A DNA stretch of 64,000 bases from DASUPK01 sp963800285 (GTDB lineage Bacteria; Actinomycetota; Thermoleophilia; Solirubrobacterales; 70-9): positions 136,790 through 200,789 of the forward strand of contig CAWDAL010000012.1 of the NCBI GenBank assembly GCA_963800285.1, in the 5' to 3' direction. Shown one piece after another: positions 1-7,550 of the stretch. The notes beneath the pieces are model-generated. The model made no database searches. It was given only the letters and a program-made list of their open reading frames with translations, and had not been told where the DNA came from. Made by a program: the position numbers and the translations under genes. Numbering within the stretch: position 1 is the stretch's first letter; each line of letters starts with the position of its first letter.

Positions 1-1002
1 GCCTATCTCGCGCTCGCGGTGATCGCCGTGGTGCTGGTGCTCTGGCGCGGAGGGCGGATGGAGCGGATGCTCGGAATCGTGGCCCTGCTCGCCGCGATTG
101 CCTACCTGCTGACGCCGCTCGGCGCCTCGGGCCCGGAGGGCATGCCGATCGGCTTCCGCCTCAACATCCGCTACCTGGCGCCGGGACTGGTGCTCGCTCT
201 GACGCTGCTCGCGATCCCGCCCGCGTTCGCCGGCGAGCAGCGGGTCAGGCGCCTGGGGACGCGGGAGCGGCTCTGGCGTTACGGCGCCCTGACGGTCTTC
301 GCCGTCCTCGTCCTCGTCAGCGCCGGCGCGCTCGGAGCGATCGACACCGGGCGCGTCCCGGGCACGGTCGCCCTTGCGTCGGCAGTGGTCGCGGTGCCGC
401 TCCTGCTCGTCCTCCTCTCGCGCCGTGGGCTGTCACCGGTGCCGCTCGCCGGGATCGGCCTGGCTGCGGTGGTCGCGCTCGCGGTCTTAGGGCGCGCGGC
501 GCAGACCCATTACCTCGACGAGCGCTACTCGTCGGCGGCGCCCGACTACCCGAAGACGGAACAGCCGGCGATCGAGCTCGGCCAGGGCCTCGGGGCCGCC
601 TATGACTGGGCCAACGGCACCCATGAGGTGAGGATCGCCCTCTCAGGGACGATGGGCGCCCTCTTCCAATACCCGCTCTGGGGAGGCGATTCGAGCAACT
701 CGGTCACCTACATCGGCCAGCACGGGCCACGTGGATCGTTCGACGAGATCTCCAAGTGTCCCGAGTGGATCGCCGCCCTGAACGACGGCGGGTACGACTA
801 CGTCGTCACCACCCCGACCTTCCACCAGGACGATCCCGCCGCCGACACCGCGCCGGTCCAGCGCACCTGGATCTCCCGAGCGCAGAACATCCAGCACGTC
901 GCCGGCGCCGGTCTCGTTGACATCTGGAGGGTCACCGGCACTCTCGCCCCCGAGGCGTGCGTGGCGTCCCCCTCGGGCAAGCTCCCGCCTGCTACCAAGT
1001 AG
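1..1002 (+). CDS. C-terminal part of a multi-pass membrane protein, 5' end outside window
   Basis: The frame is open from the first base, so the gene begins upstream of the window. The visible product starts with several hydrophobic helices over roughly the first 165 residues. A soluble tail of about 160 residues follows, beginning near the AQTHYLDERY segment and rich in Trp, Tyr and Gly. Helices followed by an extracytoplasmic tail resemble the end of a GT-C type glycosyltransferase or similar membrane enzyme, but no catalytic motif is visible here, so the function is left open. The next gene starts 3 nt after the stop, suggesting one transcript. Confidence 0.75.
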   Translation, partial: AYLALAVIAVVLVLWRGGRMERMLGIVALLAAIAYLLTPLGASGPEGMPIGFRLNIRYLAPGLVLALTLLAIPPAFAGEQRVRRLGTRERLWRYGALTVFAVLVLVSAGALGAIDTGRVPGTVALASAVVAVPLLLVLLSRRGLSPVPLAGIGLAAVVALAVLGRAAQTHYLDERYSSAAPDYPKTEQPAIELGQGLGAAYDWANGTHEVRIALSGTMGALFQYPLWGGDSSNSVTYIGQHGPRGSFDEISKCPEWIAALNDGGYDYVVTTPTFHQDDPAADTAPVQRTWISRAQNIQHVAGAGLVDIWRVTGTLAPEACVASPSGKLPPATK

Positions 1003-1005
1003 GGC

Positions 1006-1344
1006 ATGCCCTATCCGCTCGACAACGCCCTCTTCCAGTGGGAGGAGGGGGCGGGGCGCCTGCGGGAGCTCGACTCCGACCCGAGGGCGGCGCGCAACGC
1101 CGGTCGCGCCGTGAGCGCGATCCGGGAAGAGCTCCGTCGCCGGATCGGCCCGACCTTCTCAGCCCAGGAGCTCGCGGACCTCTACGGCCGGGGCACCGAC
1201 TGGTGCCTGGAGGCGGCCCGCCAAGCGGCGCCGATGGCCGCGGTCGATCTGGACCCGCAGGCTGTGGTGGACGGAGCCTTCTTCACCTACCTGAGAGGCG
1301 CGTACGACTACTCGGGCGGACGGGTGATCGCGGAGCACGACTGA
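1006..1344 (+). CDS. small conserved-looking protein of unknown function (112 aa)
   Basis: The ATG lies 3 nt after the upstream stop, implying translational coupling with the membrane protein. The product is soluble, has no signal peptide or membrane helix, and is predicted mostly helical (RAVSAIREELRRRIGPTF). Motifs are Trp- and Tyr-rich (FSAQELADLYGRGTDWC, FFTYLRGAYDYSGGR). I do not recognise a family. A strong hairpin directly after the stop suggests this is the last gene of its transcript. Confidence 0.6.
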   Translation: MPYPLDNALFQWEEGAGRLRELDSDPRAARNAGRAVSAIREELRRRIGPTFSAQELADLYGRGTDWCLEAARQAAPMAAVDLDPQAVVDGAFFTYLRGAYDYSGGRVIAEHD

Positions 1345-1347
1345 TGC

Positions 1348-1384
1348 GGCTGCCGCGGCCGACAGGACCCGCGGCCCGGCAGCC
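1348..1384. terminator. hairpin between convergent genes
   Basis: Arms GGCTGCCG (1348-1355) and CGGCAGCC (1377-1384), extended by GGCC/GGCC with one bulged C, sit exactly between two convergent stop codons. There is no T run, so this is a GC-rich bidirectional terminator candidate. Confidence 0.55.
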
Positions 1385-1993
1385 TCAGTCCTCGACGCGC
1401 TCGAGGACGATCCGCTCGGGTTCGATCGTCACCCGCAGTGCCTTGCGGCCCTGCCAGTGCTCGGTGTAGGTCGGATCGTCCTTGATCGACGGATCGAGCC
1501 AGATGCCGTAGCCCTCCTCGTCGCCCTGGTCGAAGGTCGCCTCGAGAGGGCGCTTGCGACCGCGCCCGCGACGGCCGCGACGGCGCCTGCGACGGCGCCG
1601 TCCGGCGCCGCCTTCGCCGCCGTCACCTTCACCCTCGTCGCCCTCATCGGAATCGCGATCGCCCTCGCCCTCGTCCGTGGCGCCCTCTTCCTCCTCGGGC
1701 TCCGGTTCGCCGAGCTCAGCCTCGATCTCCGCCTCGATCTCATCGCGGAGGTCGATGTCGCTGGCGGGCCCCTCTCCCTCGGCGTCCAGGCCGTGGCGGC
1801 TGCGGAAGTCGCGGAGCTGCGTGGCGGGCACCCCGAGCTGATGGGCGATCCAGGCATCGGTGCGCCCCTGGCGCACCCAGGCGCGGATCTGATTGAGTTG
1901 TGGTCGCAGGGACTTACGGGCCACGGCGGCGGACTCTAGATGATTCGGCGTTTGTGCCTTGGCAGGCGGCGCGGAACCCTGTACGCTACTCAC
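1385..1993 (-). CDS. HTH-like protein with acidic and polyarginine low-complexity segments
   Basis: The N-terminal portion (QIRAWVRQGRTDAWIAHQLG) looks like a helix-turn-helix that recognises a phosphate backbone or RNA. It is followed by about 45 residues of Glu/Asp-rich sequence, then an Arg-rich run (GRRRRRRRRGRRGRGRKR), then a compact C-terminal module ending IEPERIVLERVED. The charge-block layout suggests a nucleic-acid-associated protein. A GTG start at 1993 gives 202 aa. A GTG at 1924, just before ARKSLRPQLNQ, gives 179 aa and is an equally plausible start. The gene diverges from csrA and shares its promoter region. No biochemical role is assigned. Confidence 0.55.
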   Translation of the reverse strand: MSSVQGSAPPAKAQTPNHLESAAVARKSLRPQLNQIRAWVRQGRTDAWIAHQLGVPATQLRDFRSRHGLDAEGEGPASDIDLRDEIEAEIEAELGEPEPEEEEGATDEGEGDRDSDEGDEGEGDGGEGGAGRRRRRRRRGRRGRGRKRPLEATFDQGDEEGYGIWLDPSIKDDPTYTEHWQGRKALRVTIEPERIVLERVED

Positions 1994-2057
1994 TTCTTGG
2001 TATACGACAAAGAGGATCGGGGCCCAGGGGGTAGGCAACGATCGGTAGGAGGCAACG

Positions 2058-2309
2058 ATGCTGGTGCTGACACGGAAGCCGGGCCAGAGCATCATGATCG
2101 GCGATGGAGTCGAGGTGCAGGTTCTCTCGGTCGCCGGTGAAAAGGTGCGTCTGGGTATCACTGCGCCACGCGATGTCTCGATCTTCAGGAACGAGGTCTA
2201 CGACCGGATCGAGAGCGAGGCCGAGAGCAGCACCGGCGCGGACGATGAAGAGGACGCGGGCACGGACGAGGCCGTAGCGAACGCGCTGCACCGACTGTCG
2301 CAGCGCTAG
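2058..2309 (+). CDS. csrA: carbon storage regulator CsrA
   Basis: The N-terminus MLVLTRKPGQSIMIGDGVEV and the body LSVAGEKVRLGITAPRDVSIFRNEVYD are diagnostic of CsrA, a dimeric RNA-binding protein that blocks or exposes ribosome binding sites at GGA motifs. The RNA-contacting Arg of the LTRK strand is present. A strong Shine-Dalgarno (TAGGAGG) lies 5 nt before the ATG. After the usual core of about 55 residues there is an acidic tail of about 28 residues (ESSTGADDEEDAGTDEA...). CsrA is normally tied to flagellar genes and antagonised by FliW. Neither is visible here. Confidence 0.96.
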   Translation: MLVLTRKPGQSIMIGDGVEVQVLSVAGEKVRLGITAPRDVSIFRNEVYDRIESEAESSTGADDEEDAGTDEAVANALHRLSQR

Positions 2310-2310
2310 A

Positions 2311-2510
2311 GGCTTCGCCATCAGGCCGCGGCCACGAGCGGCTCCATCTCGGGCGGAGTAGCAACCCGGCTTCGCCATCAGGTCGCGGCCACGAGCGGCT
2401 GCCCATCACAAGTCGCTTCGGGCTTCGCCCTTCGCTCCGGAAGTCAGCAGCCTGGTGGCCGCTTCGGGCTTCGCCCTCCGCTCCTGAATACAGCAGCCTG
2501 GTGGCCGCTT
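2311..2510. repeat. cluster of short direct repeats in the csrA 3' spacer
   Basis: Two 33-bp copies (2311-2343 and 2368-2400, one mismatch) begin GGCTTCGCCATCAGG and contain CGGCCACGAGCGGCT. They are followed by two copies of about 47 bp (from 2414 and from 2460) beginning CGCTTCGGGCTTCGCCCT and ending CAGCAGCCTGGTGGCCGCTT. A closely similar unit of about 80 bp recurs at 47761-47842. The array fills the gap between csrA and the next gene and carries no credible gene. Confidence 0.75.
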
Positions 2511-2757
2511 AGCCCATCAGCCAGGCCAGCGTCTCGAACATCGAGACGACCACGGTGACGACCGTGATCGTCAGACAGACGAGCAGGACGCTGAACCGGA
2601 CCTTGCCACGGGACTCGTTGCGCGTGATGCGCCGGGCGCGCGAGCGGTTGACCGCGCGCTTGCGCAGCTGATCGCGCCGGCGTCGCTCGAGCGCCATCTC
2701 CTGCTCGAACGCCAGCTCGATCTGAGCCATGCTCTGTCGCATTCGCATCTGAGTCAT
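2509..2757 (-). CDS. small basic single-span membrane protein (82 aa)
   Basis: A charged helical N-terminal half (EMALERRRRDQLRKRAVNRS) is followed by one hydrophobic helix (FSVLLVCLTITVVTVVVSMF) and a very short C-terminus, so the basic half should stay in the cytoplasm. No enzymatic motif is present. Several in-frame ATGs lie close together at the start (2757, 2748), and the first was chosen. The repeat cluster ends at its stop codon. Function unknown. Confidence 0.6.
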   Translation of the reverse strand: MTQMRMRQSMAQIELAFEQEMALERRRRDQLRKRAVNRSRARRITRNESRGKVRFSVLLVCLTITVVTVVVSMFETLAWLMG

Positions 2758-2855
2758 CGCAAAAGCCCCCCAGGGCGGCCGTGCAGGCTAGCAAGCGATC
2801 TTGCAAGAGCCAAGCCGCACAAGCACGGCGGCCGGCCCCTCGGGACTGCGTTCGA

Positions 2856-3401
2856 CTATAGAGGGCAGCTTCCCCATAAGCCGCGGCCAAGCACGCCGGC
2901 GCGGGTCGCCAGGCGGGCGAAGAGAGGGGCGAAAGAATCGTTCGGCGGGATCGTCAACGTCCGCGCCAGCCCCCGTCGGGCGAGCTCGGCGTTGACGAAG
3001 AGCGGCCGAGCATTCGCTCGAGGCAGGTACACGTAGGCGAGCAGGCGGCCGTAGACGTCGCGCCGCTCGTCGTCGAAGCGGAGCGTGACCGTCTTCCCGT
3101 AGACGAGCCGGTCGTTCACCTCGTGCGCTCTTGGCCCGCCGCACTGGACCGGCGTGCCGGGCTTGACGGTCTCGGGCGTGTCGATGCCGATGTAGCGGAC
3201 GGTCTCCTCGTCGCCGTCCGCGAGCCGGACGTCGATCGTGTCGCCGTCGACGACGCTGGTGACGCGGGCGGTCAGCGGTCCCTGCGGCTCCGCTGGGTCA
3301 CCGTCCTGAACCCCGCAGCGCGAAAAGGCGAGCGCGATCAGAGCTGCGGCAATGAAGAGGGGTGCCCGGAGGGCGCGCCGGCGCATGCGAAGTGAGCTCA
3401 T
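2856..3401 (-). CDS. secreted thermonuclease-family (SNase-like) nuclease
   Basis: A basic N-terminus and hydrophobic segment (APLFIAAALIALAFSRCG) form a signal peptide; the SRC may be a poor lipobox. The mature part has the staphylococcal nuclease fold signatures: VVDGDTIDVRL (catalytic and calcium-binding Asp region), YIGIDTPET, then the ERRDVYGRLLAYVYL segment with the second catalytic Arg-Asp-Tyr-Gly-Arg. It ends in the usual AR-x-A-x-x-x-x-GLW motif (LATRAGVLGRGLWG). It should cleave DNA or RNA outside the membrane with calcium. At 181 aa it is a normal family length. It stands alone between unrelated genes. Confidence 0.9.
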   Translation of the reverse strand: MSSLRMRRRALRAPLFIAAALIALAFSRCGVQDGDPAEPQGPLTARVTSVVDGDTIDVRLADGDEETVRYIGIDTPETVKPGTPVQCGGPRAHEVNDRLVYGKTVTLRFDDERRDVYGRLLAYVYLPRANARPLFVNAELARRGLARTLTIPPNDSFAPLFARLATRAGVLGRGLWGSCPL

Positions 3402-3538
3402 CCTTCGATGATGCGCGGGCGGGGGGAACTATCCGTCCTCTGGCGCCTTATTCCCGTATGGGGGAACAAGGCGCCAACTCATGGGCCCGTCCCCGCTCGG
3501 GCCGGTCTTCATTGCCGGTGTTCGCAGTTCGTCGGCCG

Positions 3539-4459
3539 CTAAGGAATCCGCCGTACGCTGCCGAGCAGCGTCTCCTTGATCTGGCCGATGATCTCGAGCG
3601 CCTCGCCCTTCTCGCGCTGCCATACATTGCGGCCGAAGATCACGCCCGAGCCGCCCGCCTCCATGATCGTGCGGGTGTGCGATAGCACCGTCTCGTCATC
3701 GGTCTTCGACCCGCCCGAGAGCACGACCAGGGAGCGCCCCGCGGACTCGACGATCTGGCGGACGGCCTCCTCGGGGGAGACCTCCATCTCGTTGTAGGGG
3801 GCGGGCTGGTCGGAGTCCTTCTCGGGGTCGAACTTCGGGAAGTTGAGCTTGACGACGTCGGCGCCCATCTCCATCGCCATGCGAGCGGCGTAGTCGATCG
3901 CGTAGAACGAGTTCGCTCCGCCCTTTGCGTCGATCGCGGAGCCGCGCGGGTATGACCAGACGATCAGCGGCATGCCGAAGCGCTCGCAGTCCTCGCGAAC
4001 TCCCTTGAGCTGGAGCAGGTCCTCGTCCTGGCGCGGCGAGCCGACGTACATCGTGTAGCCGACCGCGTCGGCGCCGAGCCGCACCGCGTCCTCGACCGAG
4101 GCGTTGACGGTCGAGAGCGCGTCGCCTGAGGGCGGGACGTCGGTCTTGCCGTTGACCTTGAGGATCAGCGGCACCTGGCCCGCGTAGTCCGGGTAGTAGC
4201 GGCTCGCCAGGCCGATCTGGCAAGCGATCGCCGAGTAGCCGGCCTCCGCGGCGAGACTGAACTGGTACTCCGGATCCTTGGAGGCCGGGTTCGGGAAGAA
4301 GTCGCGAGGGCCGTGCTCGATTCCCTGGTCGATCGGGAGCAGCATCAGGGTCCCGTTGCCGGGGCCGTAGTCGAAGAGAAGCCGGCGCAGCCGCGCGCGC
4401 TTGCCGGGCGAGAGCGTTGCGAGCAGCGACTTCTGCTCGGTGATCGACTTGACTTCCAT
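3539..4459 (-). CDS. class I fructose-bisphosphate aldolase, DhnA/FbaB type
   Basis: The 306-aa product has the archaeal-type class I aldolase layout: LLPIDQGIEHGPRDF near the N-terminus, GADAVGYTMYVGS, and VVKLNFPKFDP carrying the candidate Schiff-base Lys. The C-terminal phosphate-binding loops are VVLSGGSKTDD and GSGVIFGRNVWQRE. It would interconvert fructose 1,6-bisphosphate with triose phosphates in glycolysis or gluconeogenesis. The ATG at 4459 was chosen because AGGAGGT lies about 9 nt upstream. A longer in-frame extension has no homologous look. The gene diverges from the carboxylate-amine ligase. Confidence 0.92.
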   Translation of the reverse strand: MEVKSITEQKSLLATLSPGKRARLRRLLFDYGPGNGTLMLLPIDQGIEHGPRDFFPNPASKDPEYQFSLAAEAGYSAIACQIGLASRYYPDYAGQVPLILKVNGKTDVPPSGDALSTVNASVEDAVRLGADAVGYTMYVGSPRQDEDLLQLKGVREDCERFGMPLIVWSYPRGSAIDAKGGANSFYAIDYAARMAMEMGADVVKLNFPKFDPEKDSDQPAPYNEMEVSPEEAVRQIVESAGRSLVVLSGGSKTDDETVLSHTRTIMEAGGSGVIFGRNVWQREKGEALEIIGQIKETLLGSVRRIP

Positions 4460-4568
4460 CTTCGCGATTACCTCCTGCGTTGAGCCTTGGCGGGCCAGTA
4501 TTGCCGATCTTCTGAGAGGGCTCCGTCCGTAACCCAGGCGCCGGCAAACTTCATCCCCCGAGGCTGTC

Positions 4569-5696
4569 ATGGTCCCGCCCGTGCTGGAGCACAACTTCAC
4601 GGGGACGCCGTTCACCCTCGGAATCGAGGAGGAGTTGATGATCTGCGACGCCGAGAGCCTCGAGCTGTCGCAGTCGATCGAGGTGATCCTCGGCGCCCTG
4701 CCCGACGACCTCCCGGGCGAGGTGAAGCCCGAGTTGATGCAGTCCGTGCTCGAGGTGGCGACCCGGCCCTGCGGAGGGGTCGCCGAGGCGGGGGAGCAGC
4801 TGCGCGAGCTCCGGCGGACCGTTCGCCGGGTGGCCGCGGAGAACGGGCTCGCGATCGGCGCGGCCGGGACCCATCCCGCCGCCCTCTACGAGGACCAGCT
4901 GATCGTCGACCGCCCGCGCTACAAGGAGCTGGCGGCCGAGCTCAGCTGGATCGCGGAGCAGGAGCTCATCTTCGGCACCCACGTCCACGTTGGGATCGAC
5001 GACGCTGAGAAGGCGATCTACGTCGCCGATGGCATGCGCGGCTACCTGCCGCTGCTGCTCGGCATGTCGTCGAACTCGCCGCTCTGGCGCGGGAAGACGA
5101 CGGGGATGATGTCCTCGCGTACGCCCGTGTTCCGGGCCTTTCCGAGAGTGGGGATCCCGCCGTACTACGGCACCTGGGACATCTACTCCCATCGGGTTGA
5201 GCAGATGATGCGCGGCGGAGCGATCCCGGACTACACCTACCTGTGGTGGGACGTGCGCCCGCACCCGAACCTCGGGACCGTCGAGCTGCGTGTCTTCGAC
5301 CAGCAGACGCACATCGAGCACACCATCGGCTTCGCCGCCCTCTCCCAGGCCCTCGCCCATCGGCTCGCCGCCGACTACGACGAGGGTGTCCCCAGCATCG
5401 AGCATCCCCACGAGCTGATCGACGACAACAAGGTCCGAGCGGCCGTCGTCGGGATCGAGGGGAAGCTGATCGACTTCGACCACGGACTCGAGGTGCCCGG
5501 CGGGAAGATGGCCCGAGGCGTGATCGACGACCTCAGCCAGCACGCGCGGGAGCTCGGCTGCGAGGCCGAGCTGGCCACGCTGCGGGACCTCGTGGAGGAC
5601 GGCACCGGCGCCCGCCGCCAGCTCAACTGGCTCTCCGACCACGCCGAGATCGGCGGTCTGATGACCGAGATCGTCGCCGCCAGCGACCCGGATTGA
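4569..5696 (+). CDS. GCS2-family carboxylate-amine ligase (YbdK/glutamate-cysteine ligase type 2)
   Basis: FTLGIEEELMICD at the N-terminus is the metal/ATP-binding signature of the GCS2 family. The core contains FGTHVHVGIDD, RGYLPLLLGMSSNSP and TVELRVFDQQT, all typical of YbdK and EgtA-like ligases that join an amine to a gamma-carboxylate using ATP. At 375 aa it has the usual length. The substrate cannot be told from sequence; gamma-glutamylcysteine formation is one option. A weak GAGG precedes the ATG. The gene stands alone and is followed by a strong hairpin. GCS2 enzymes often pair with circularly permuted ATP-grasp proteins, and one lies 12 kb downstream at 17946-19346. Confidence 0.9.
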   Translation: MVPPVLEHNFTGTPFTLGIEEELMICDAESLELSQSIEVILGALPDDLPGEVKPELMQSVLEVATRPCGGVAEAGEQLRELRRTVRRVAAENGLAIGAAGTHPAALYEDQLIVDRPRYKELAAELSWIAEQELIFGTHVHVGIDDAEKAIYVADGMRGYLPLLLGMSSNSPLWRGKTTGMMSSRTPVFRAFPRVGIPPYYGTWDIYSHRVEQMMRGGAIPDYTYLWWDVRPHPNLGTVELRVFDQQTHIEHTIGFAALSQALAHRLAADYDEGVPSIEHPHELIDDNKVRAAVVGIEGKLIDFDHGLEVPGGKMARGVIDDLSQHARELGCEAELATLRDLVEDGTGARRQLNWLSDHAEIGGLMTEIVAASDPD

Positions 5697-5701
5697 CCGG
5701 A

Positions 5702-5723
5702 GGTCGCTCCGAAAGGAGCGACC
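5702..5723 (+). terminator. hairpin with GAAA tetraloop after the GCS2 ligase
   Basis: A perfect 9-bp stem GGTCGCTCC/GGAGCGACC closed by GAAA lies 5 nt after the stop. There is no long T run. Confidence 0.65.
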
Positions 5724-5825
5724 CGTCTGATGGAGCGTCGGAATCGAACCAGTTCCGGGGCCTGCGCTACGCTTTTAGTAGCTGAATACCGGATTCTTGC
5801 AGCGTGAACTTTGAATTCCGTATCA

Positions 5826-6128
5826 ATGGCTGCGACAAAGCCAATCGAACGCGCTCTCGAGCTGCTCGGCAGGCGCTGGGCGCTGCGCCTGGTCTGGGAG
5901 CTGCGGCGGAGCACCCTGGCGTTCTCGGAGCTTCGGCAGCGGACCGGGATCAGCCCTTCGGTCCTCTCGGCGAGGCTCGCCGAGCTGGTCGATGCCGGGA
6001 TCCTCGAGCGCGACACCGGGCGGCGCTACCGCCTCAGCGGCCGGGGCCGCGAGCTCGCCCGTTTGCTCTACGAGCTCAACCGATGGGCCGAGCAGGCAGG
6101 GGTATCCTCGCGGAGTGAGCTCGCCTGA
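5826..6128 (+). CDS. HxlR-family winged-helix transcriptional regulator
   Basis: The 100-aa protein is a single winged-helix domain: ALELLGRRWALRLVWELRR, then the recognition-helix region FSELRQRTGISPSVLSARLAELVDAGILERD, then the wing GRRYRLSGRGRELARLLYELNRWA. This order is the HxlR pattern, a MarR-like dimeric repressor or activator. An upstream TTG (5811) in the same frame was rejected in favour of ATG 5826. No Shine-Dalgarno is visible. The next gene starts inside its last codons, so it may regulate the following run of genes, but its effector is unknown. Confidence 0.88.
   Translation: MAATKPIERALELLGRRWALRLVWELRRSTLAFSELRQRTGISPSVLSARLAELVDAGILERDTGRRYRLSGRGRELARLLYELNRWAEQAGVSSRSELA
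6103..6108 (+). promoter_or_regulatory. -10 box TATCCT, leaderless promoter of the rhomboid-like gene
   Basis: TATCCT lies 6 nt before the GTG at 6115, inside the 3' end of the HxlR gene. This fits transcription starting at the start codon. Confidence 0.5.
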
Positions 6129-6897
6129 GTTAAGCGTCGTCTGCCGGAGCTGCGGCGAGGAGGTCAGCCCGTACGTCACCGAGTGCCCGTATTGCGGCAC
6201 CCGGCTTCGCAAGCGGGCGCCGAAGCTGGAGCTGCGCGGCGAGGAGCTCACCCCGAAGCAGTCGCGCCGCACGCGCCGGCGCATCGCGAGGGCTCAGCGA
6301 ACGGACCGGCTTGCCCAGCGGCCCTACGCCGTGCTCGCGGCGATCCTCGTGCCCGCCGTGATCGTGCTTCTCCGGGTTGCGAGCCCGTCGCTCGATACCT
6401 TCGGCCTGGGAGGGATCCTCGGGCCGGTCGGCGGCGACTGGTGGCGCTACCTCGCGGCCCCCTTCATCTATCCCGACATCGGGTACCTCTTCGTCGCCTC
6501 GGTCGGCATCGCCATCTTCGGCTTCGCCGTCGAGCAGCGGCTGGGGACCATCCCGACGGCGATCCTGATCGTGGCGTGCGGCTCGCTCGGAATGCTCGCG
6601 GCGGACGGCATGCAGACGGCATTCGCGCCCAGCAACGACGTGCTCTTCGCCGCCGGTGGAAACGGGATCGCCCTCGGGCTCCTGGCCTGCTGGGCCGTGA
6701 TCCGCGGCGCTGAGGTTCGCTCGCGGCCCGGTGAGGACGTGGAGGTGATCGGCGCGGCCGTCGCCGCGGCAGTCCTGATCCTGTTGCCGCTCGTGGACGA
6801 CTACGCGAACGTCTTCGCCGGCCTGGGGGGCGCGCTGGTGGGCGCCGCCTGCGGCCTGGTCGCGGCCTTCGCCCGACGTGAAAGGCGGCCGGGTTGA
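6115..6897 (+). CDS. rhomboid-fold membrane protein with N-terminal zinc ribbon, active site degenerate
   Basis: The 260-aa product begins with a four-cysteine zinc ribbon (VCRSCGEEV... TECPYCGTRL), then a basic linker, then about six membrane helices laid out like a rhomboid. Rhomboid proteases need GxSG in one helix and a His in the last. Here the equivalent loops read GGNGIALG (Ser replaced by Asn) and DDYANVFAGLGG (His replaced by Asn), so proteolysis is unlikely. It may bind membrane partners instead, as iRhom/Derlin-type proteins do. GTG 6115 overlaps the HxlR stop by 14 nt and has its own -10 box. The stop overlaps the next TTG start. Confidence 0.8.
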   Translation: MSSPELSVVCRSCGEEVSPYVTECPYCGTRLRKRAPKLELRGEELTPKQSRRTRRRIARAQRTDRLAQRPYAVLAAILVPAVIVLLRVASPSLDTFGLGGILGPVGGDWWRYLAAPFIYPDIGYLFVASVGIAIFGFAVEQRLGTIPTAILIVACGSLGMLAADGMQTAFAPSNDVLFAAGGNGIALGLLACWAVIRGAEVRSRPGEDVEVIGAAVAAAVLILLPLVDDYANVFAGLGGALVGAACGLVAAFARRERRPG

Positions 6898-7550
6898 CGG
6901 TCGAGCGGTTCATCTCGGTCACTCCCGAGATTCACGACTACGCCGTGGAGCACAGCTCATTTCGAGACGGAACCGTTCCGGAGGTCGAGCGTGCCGGCCG
7001 GGAGATGGGTGAGCTCGCGGAGATGCAGATCGGCGGCGATCAGGCTGCCTTCATGACCGTCCTGGTCGCAGCGACCGGCGCGCAGCAAGCACTGGAGGTC
7101 GGGACGTTCCTGGGCTACGGCGCTTTGGCGATCGCTCGCGGGCTCCCGGCGGACGGCAAGCTGATCTGTTGTGAACTCAAGGAGGAGTACGCGAGGCGGG
7201 CGCGCGAACACCTCGCGGCGGCGGGCCTCGACGATCGGGTCGAGATCAGGGTGGGTCCCGCCCTCGAGACTCTCGCGGCCATGGAGCGCACCGAGCAATT
7301 CGACTTCGCCTTCCTCGACGCCGACAAGACCGAATACATCGACTACTTCGAGGAGACGCTCGCGCGGCTGCGCCCGAACAGGCTGATCATGCTCGACAAC
7401 ACCCTGCGGGAGGGAACCGTCCTCGACCCGGGTGATTCCGAGGCCGCGCGGGTCACGGCCGAGCTCAACGACCGGTTGAGCACCGATGAGCGTGTCGATG
7501 TCGCGTTCCTCACCGTCGCCGACGGAATCACTCTGATCCGTAAGCGATGA
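6894..7550 (+). CDS. SAM-dependent O-methyltransferase (class I, CCoAOMT-like)
   Basis: The 218-aa protein has the small-molecule O-methyltransferase family 3 layout: LEVGTFLGYGALAIARGLP (SAM motif I), LICCELKEEYARRAREHL (acidic ribose-binding strand), then FDFAFLDADKTEYIDYFE with the divalent-metal Asp residues, and LIMLDNTLREG. It would methylate a catechol-like hydroxyl with magnesium. Translation starts at TTG 6894, overlapping the preceding TGA (TTGA), with AAAGGCGG upstream as ribosome binding site. It also overlaps the next gene by ATGA, so three genes are translationally coupled. The substrate is unknown. Confidence 0.9.
   Translation: MTVERFISVTPEIHDYAVEHSSFRDGTVPEVERAGREMGELAEMQIGGDQAAFMTVLVAATGAQQALEVGTFLGYGALAIARGLPADGKLICCELKEEYARRAREHLAAAGLDDRVEIRVGPALETLAAMERTEQFDFAFLDADKTEYIDYFEETLARLRPNRLIMLDNTLREGTVLDPGDSEAARVTAELNDRLSTDERVDVAFLTVADGITLIRKR

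Noticed and set aside
2185..2409. Open frames over the csrA-downstream repeats (SWPRPDGEA-type peptides)
   Set aside because: The peptide repeats simply mirror the DNA repeats, and the same element at 47761 also yields such peptides; no ribosome binding site.
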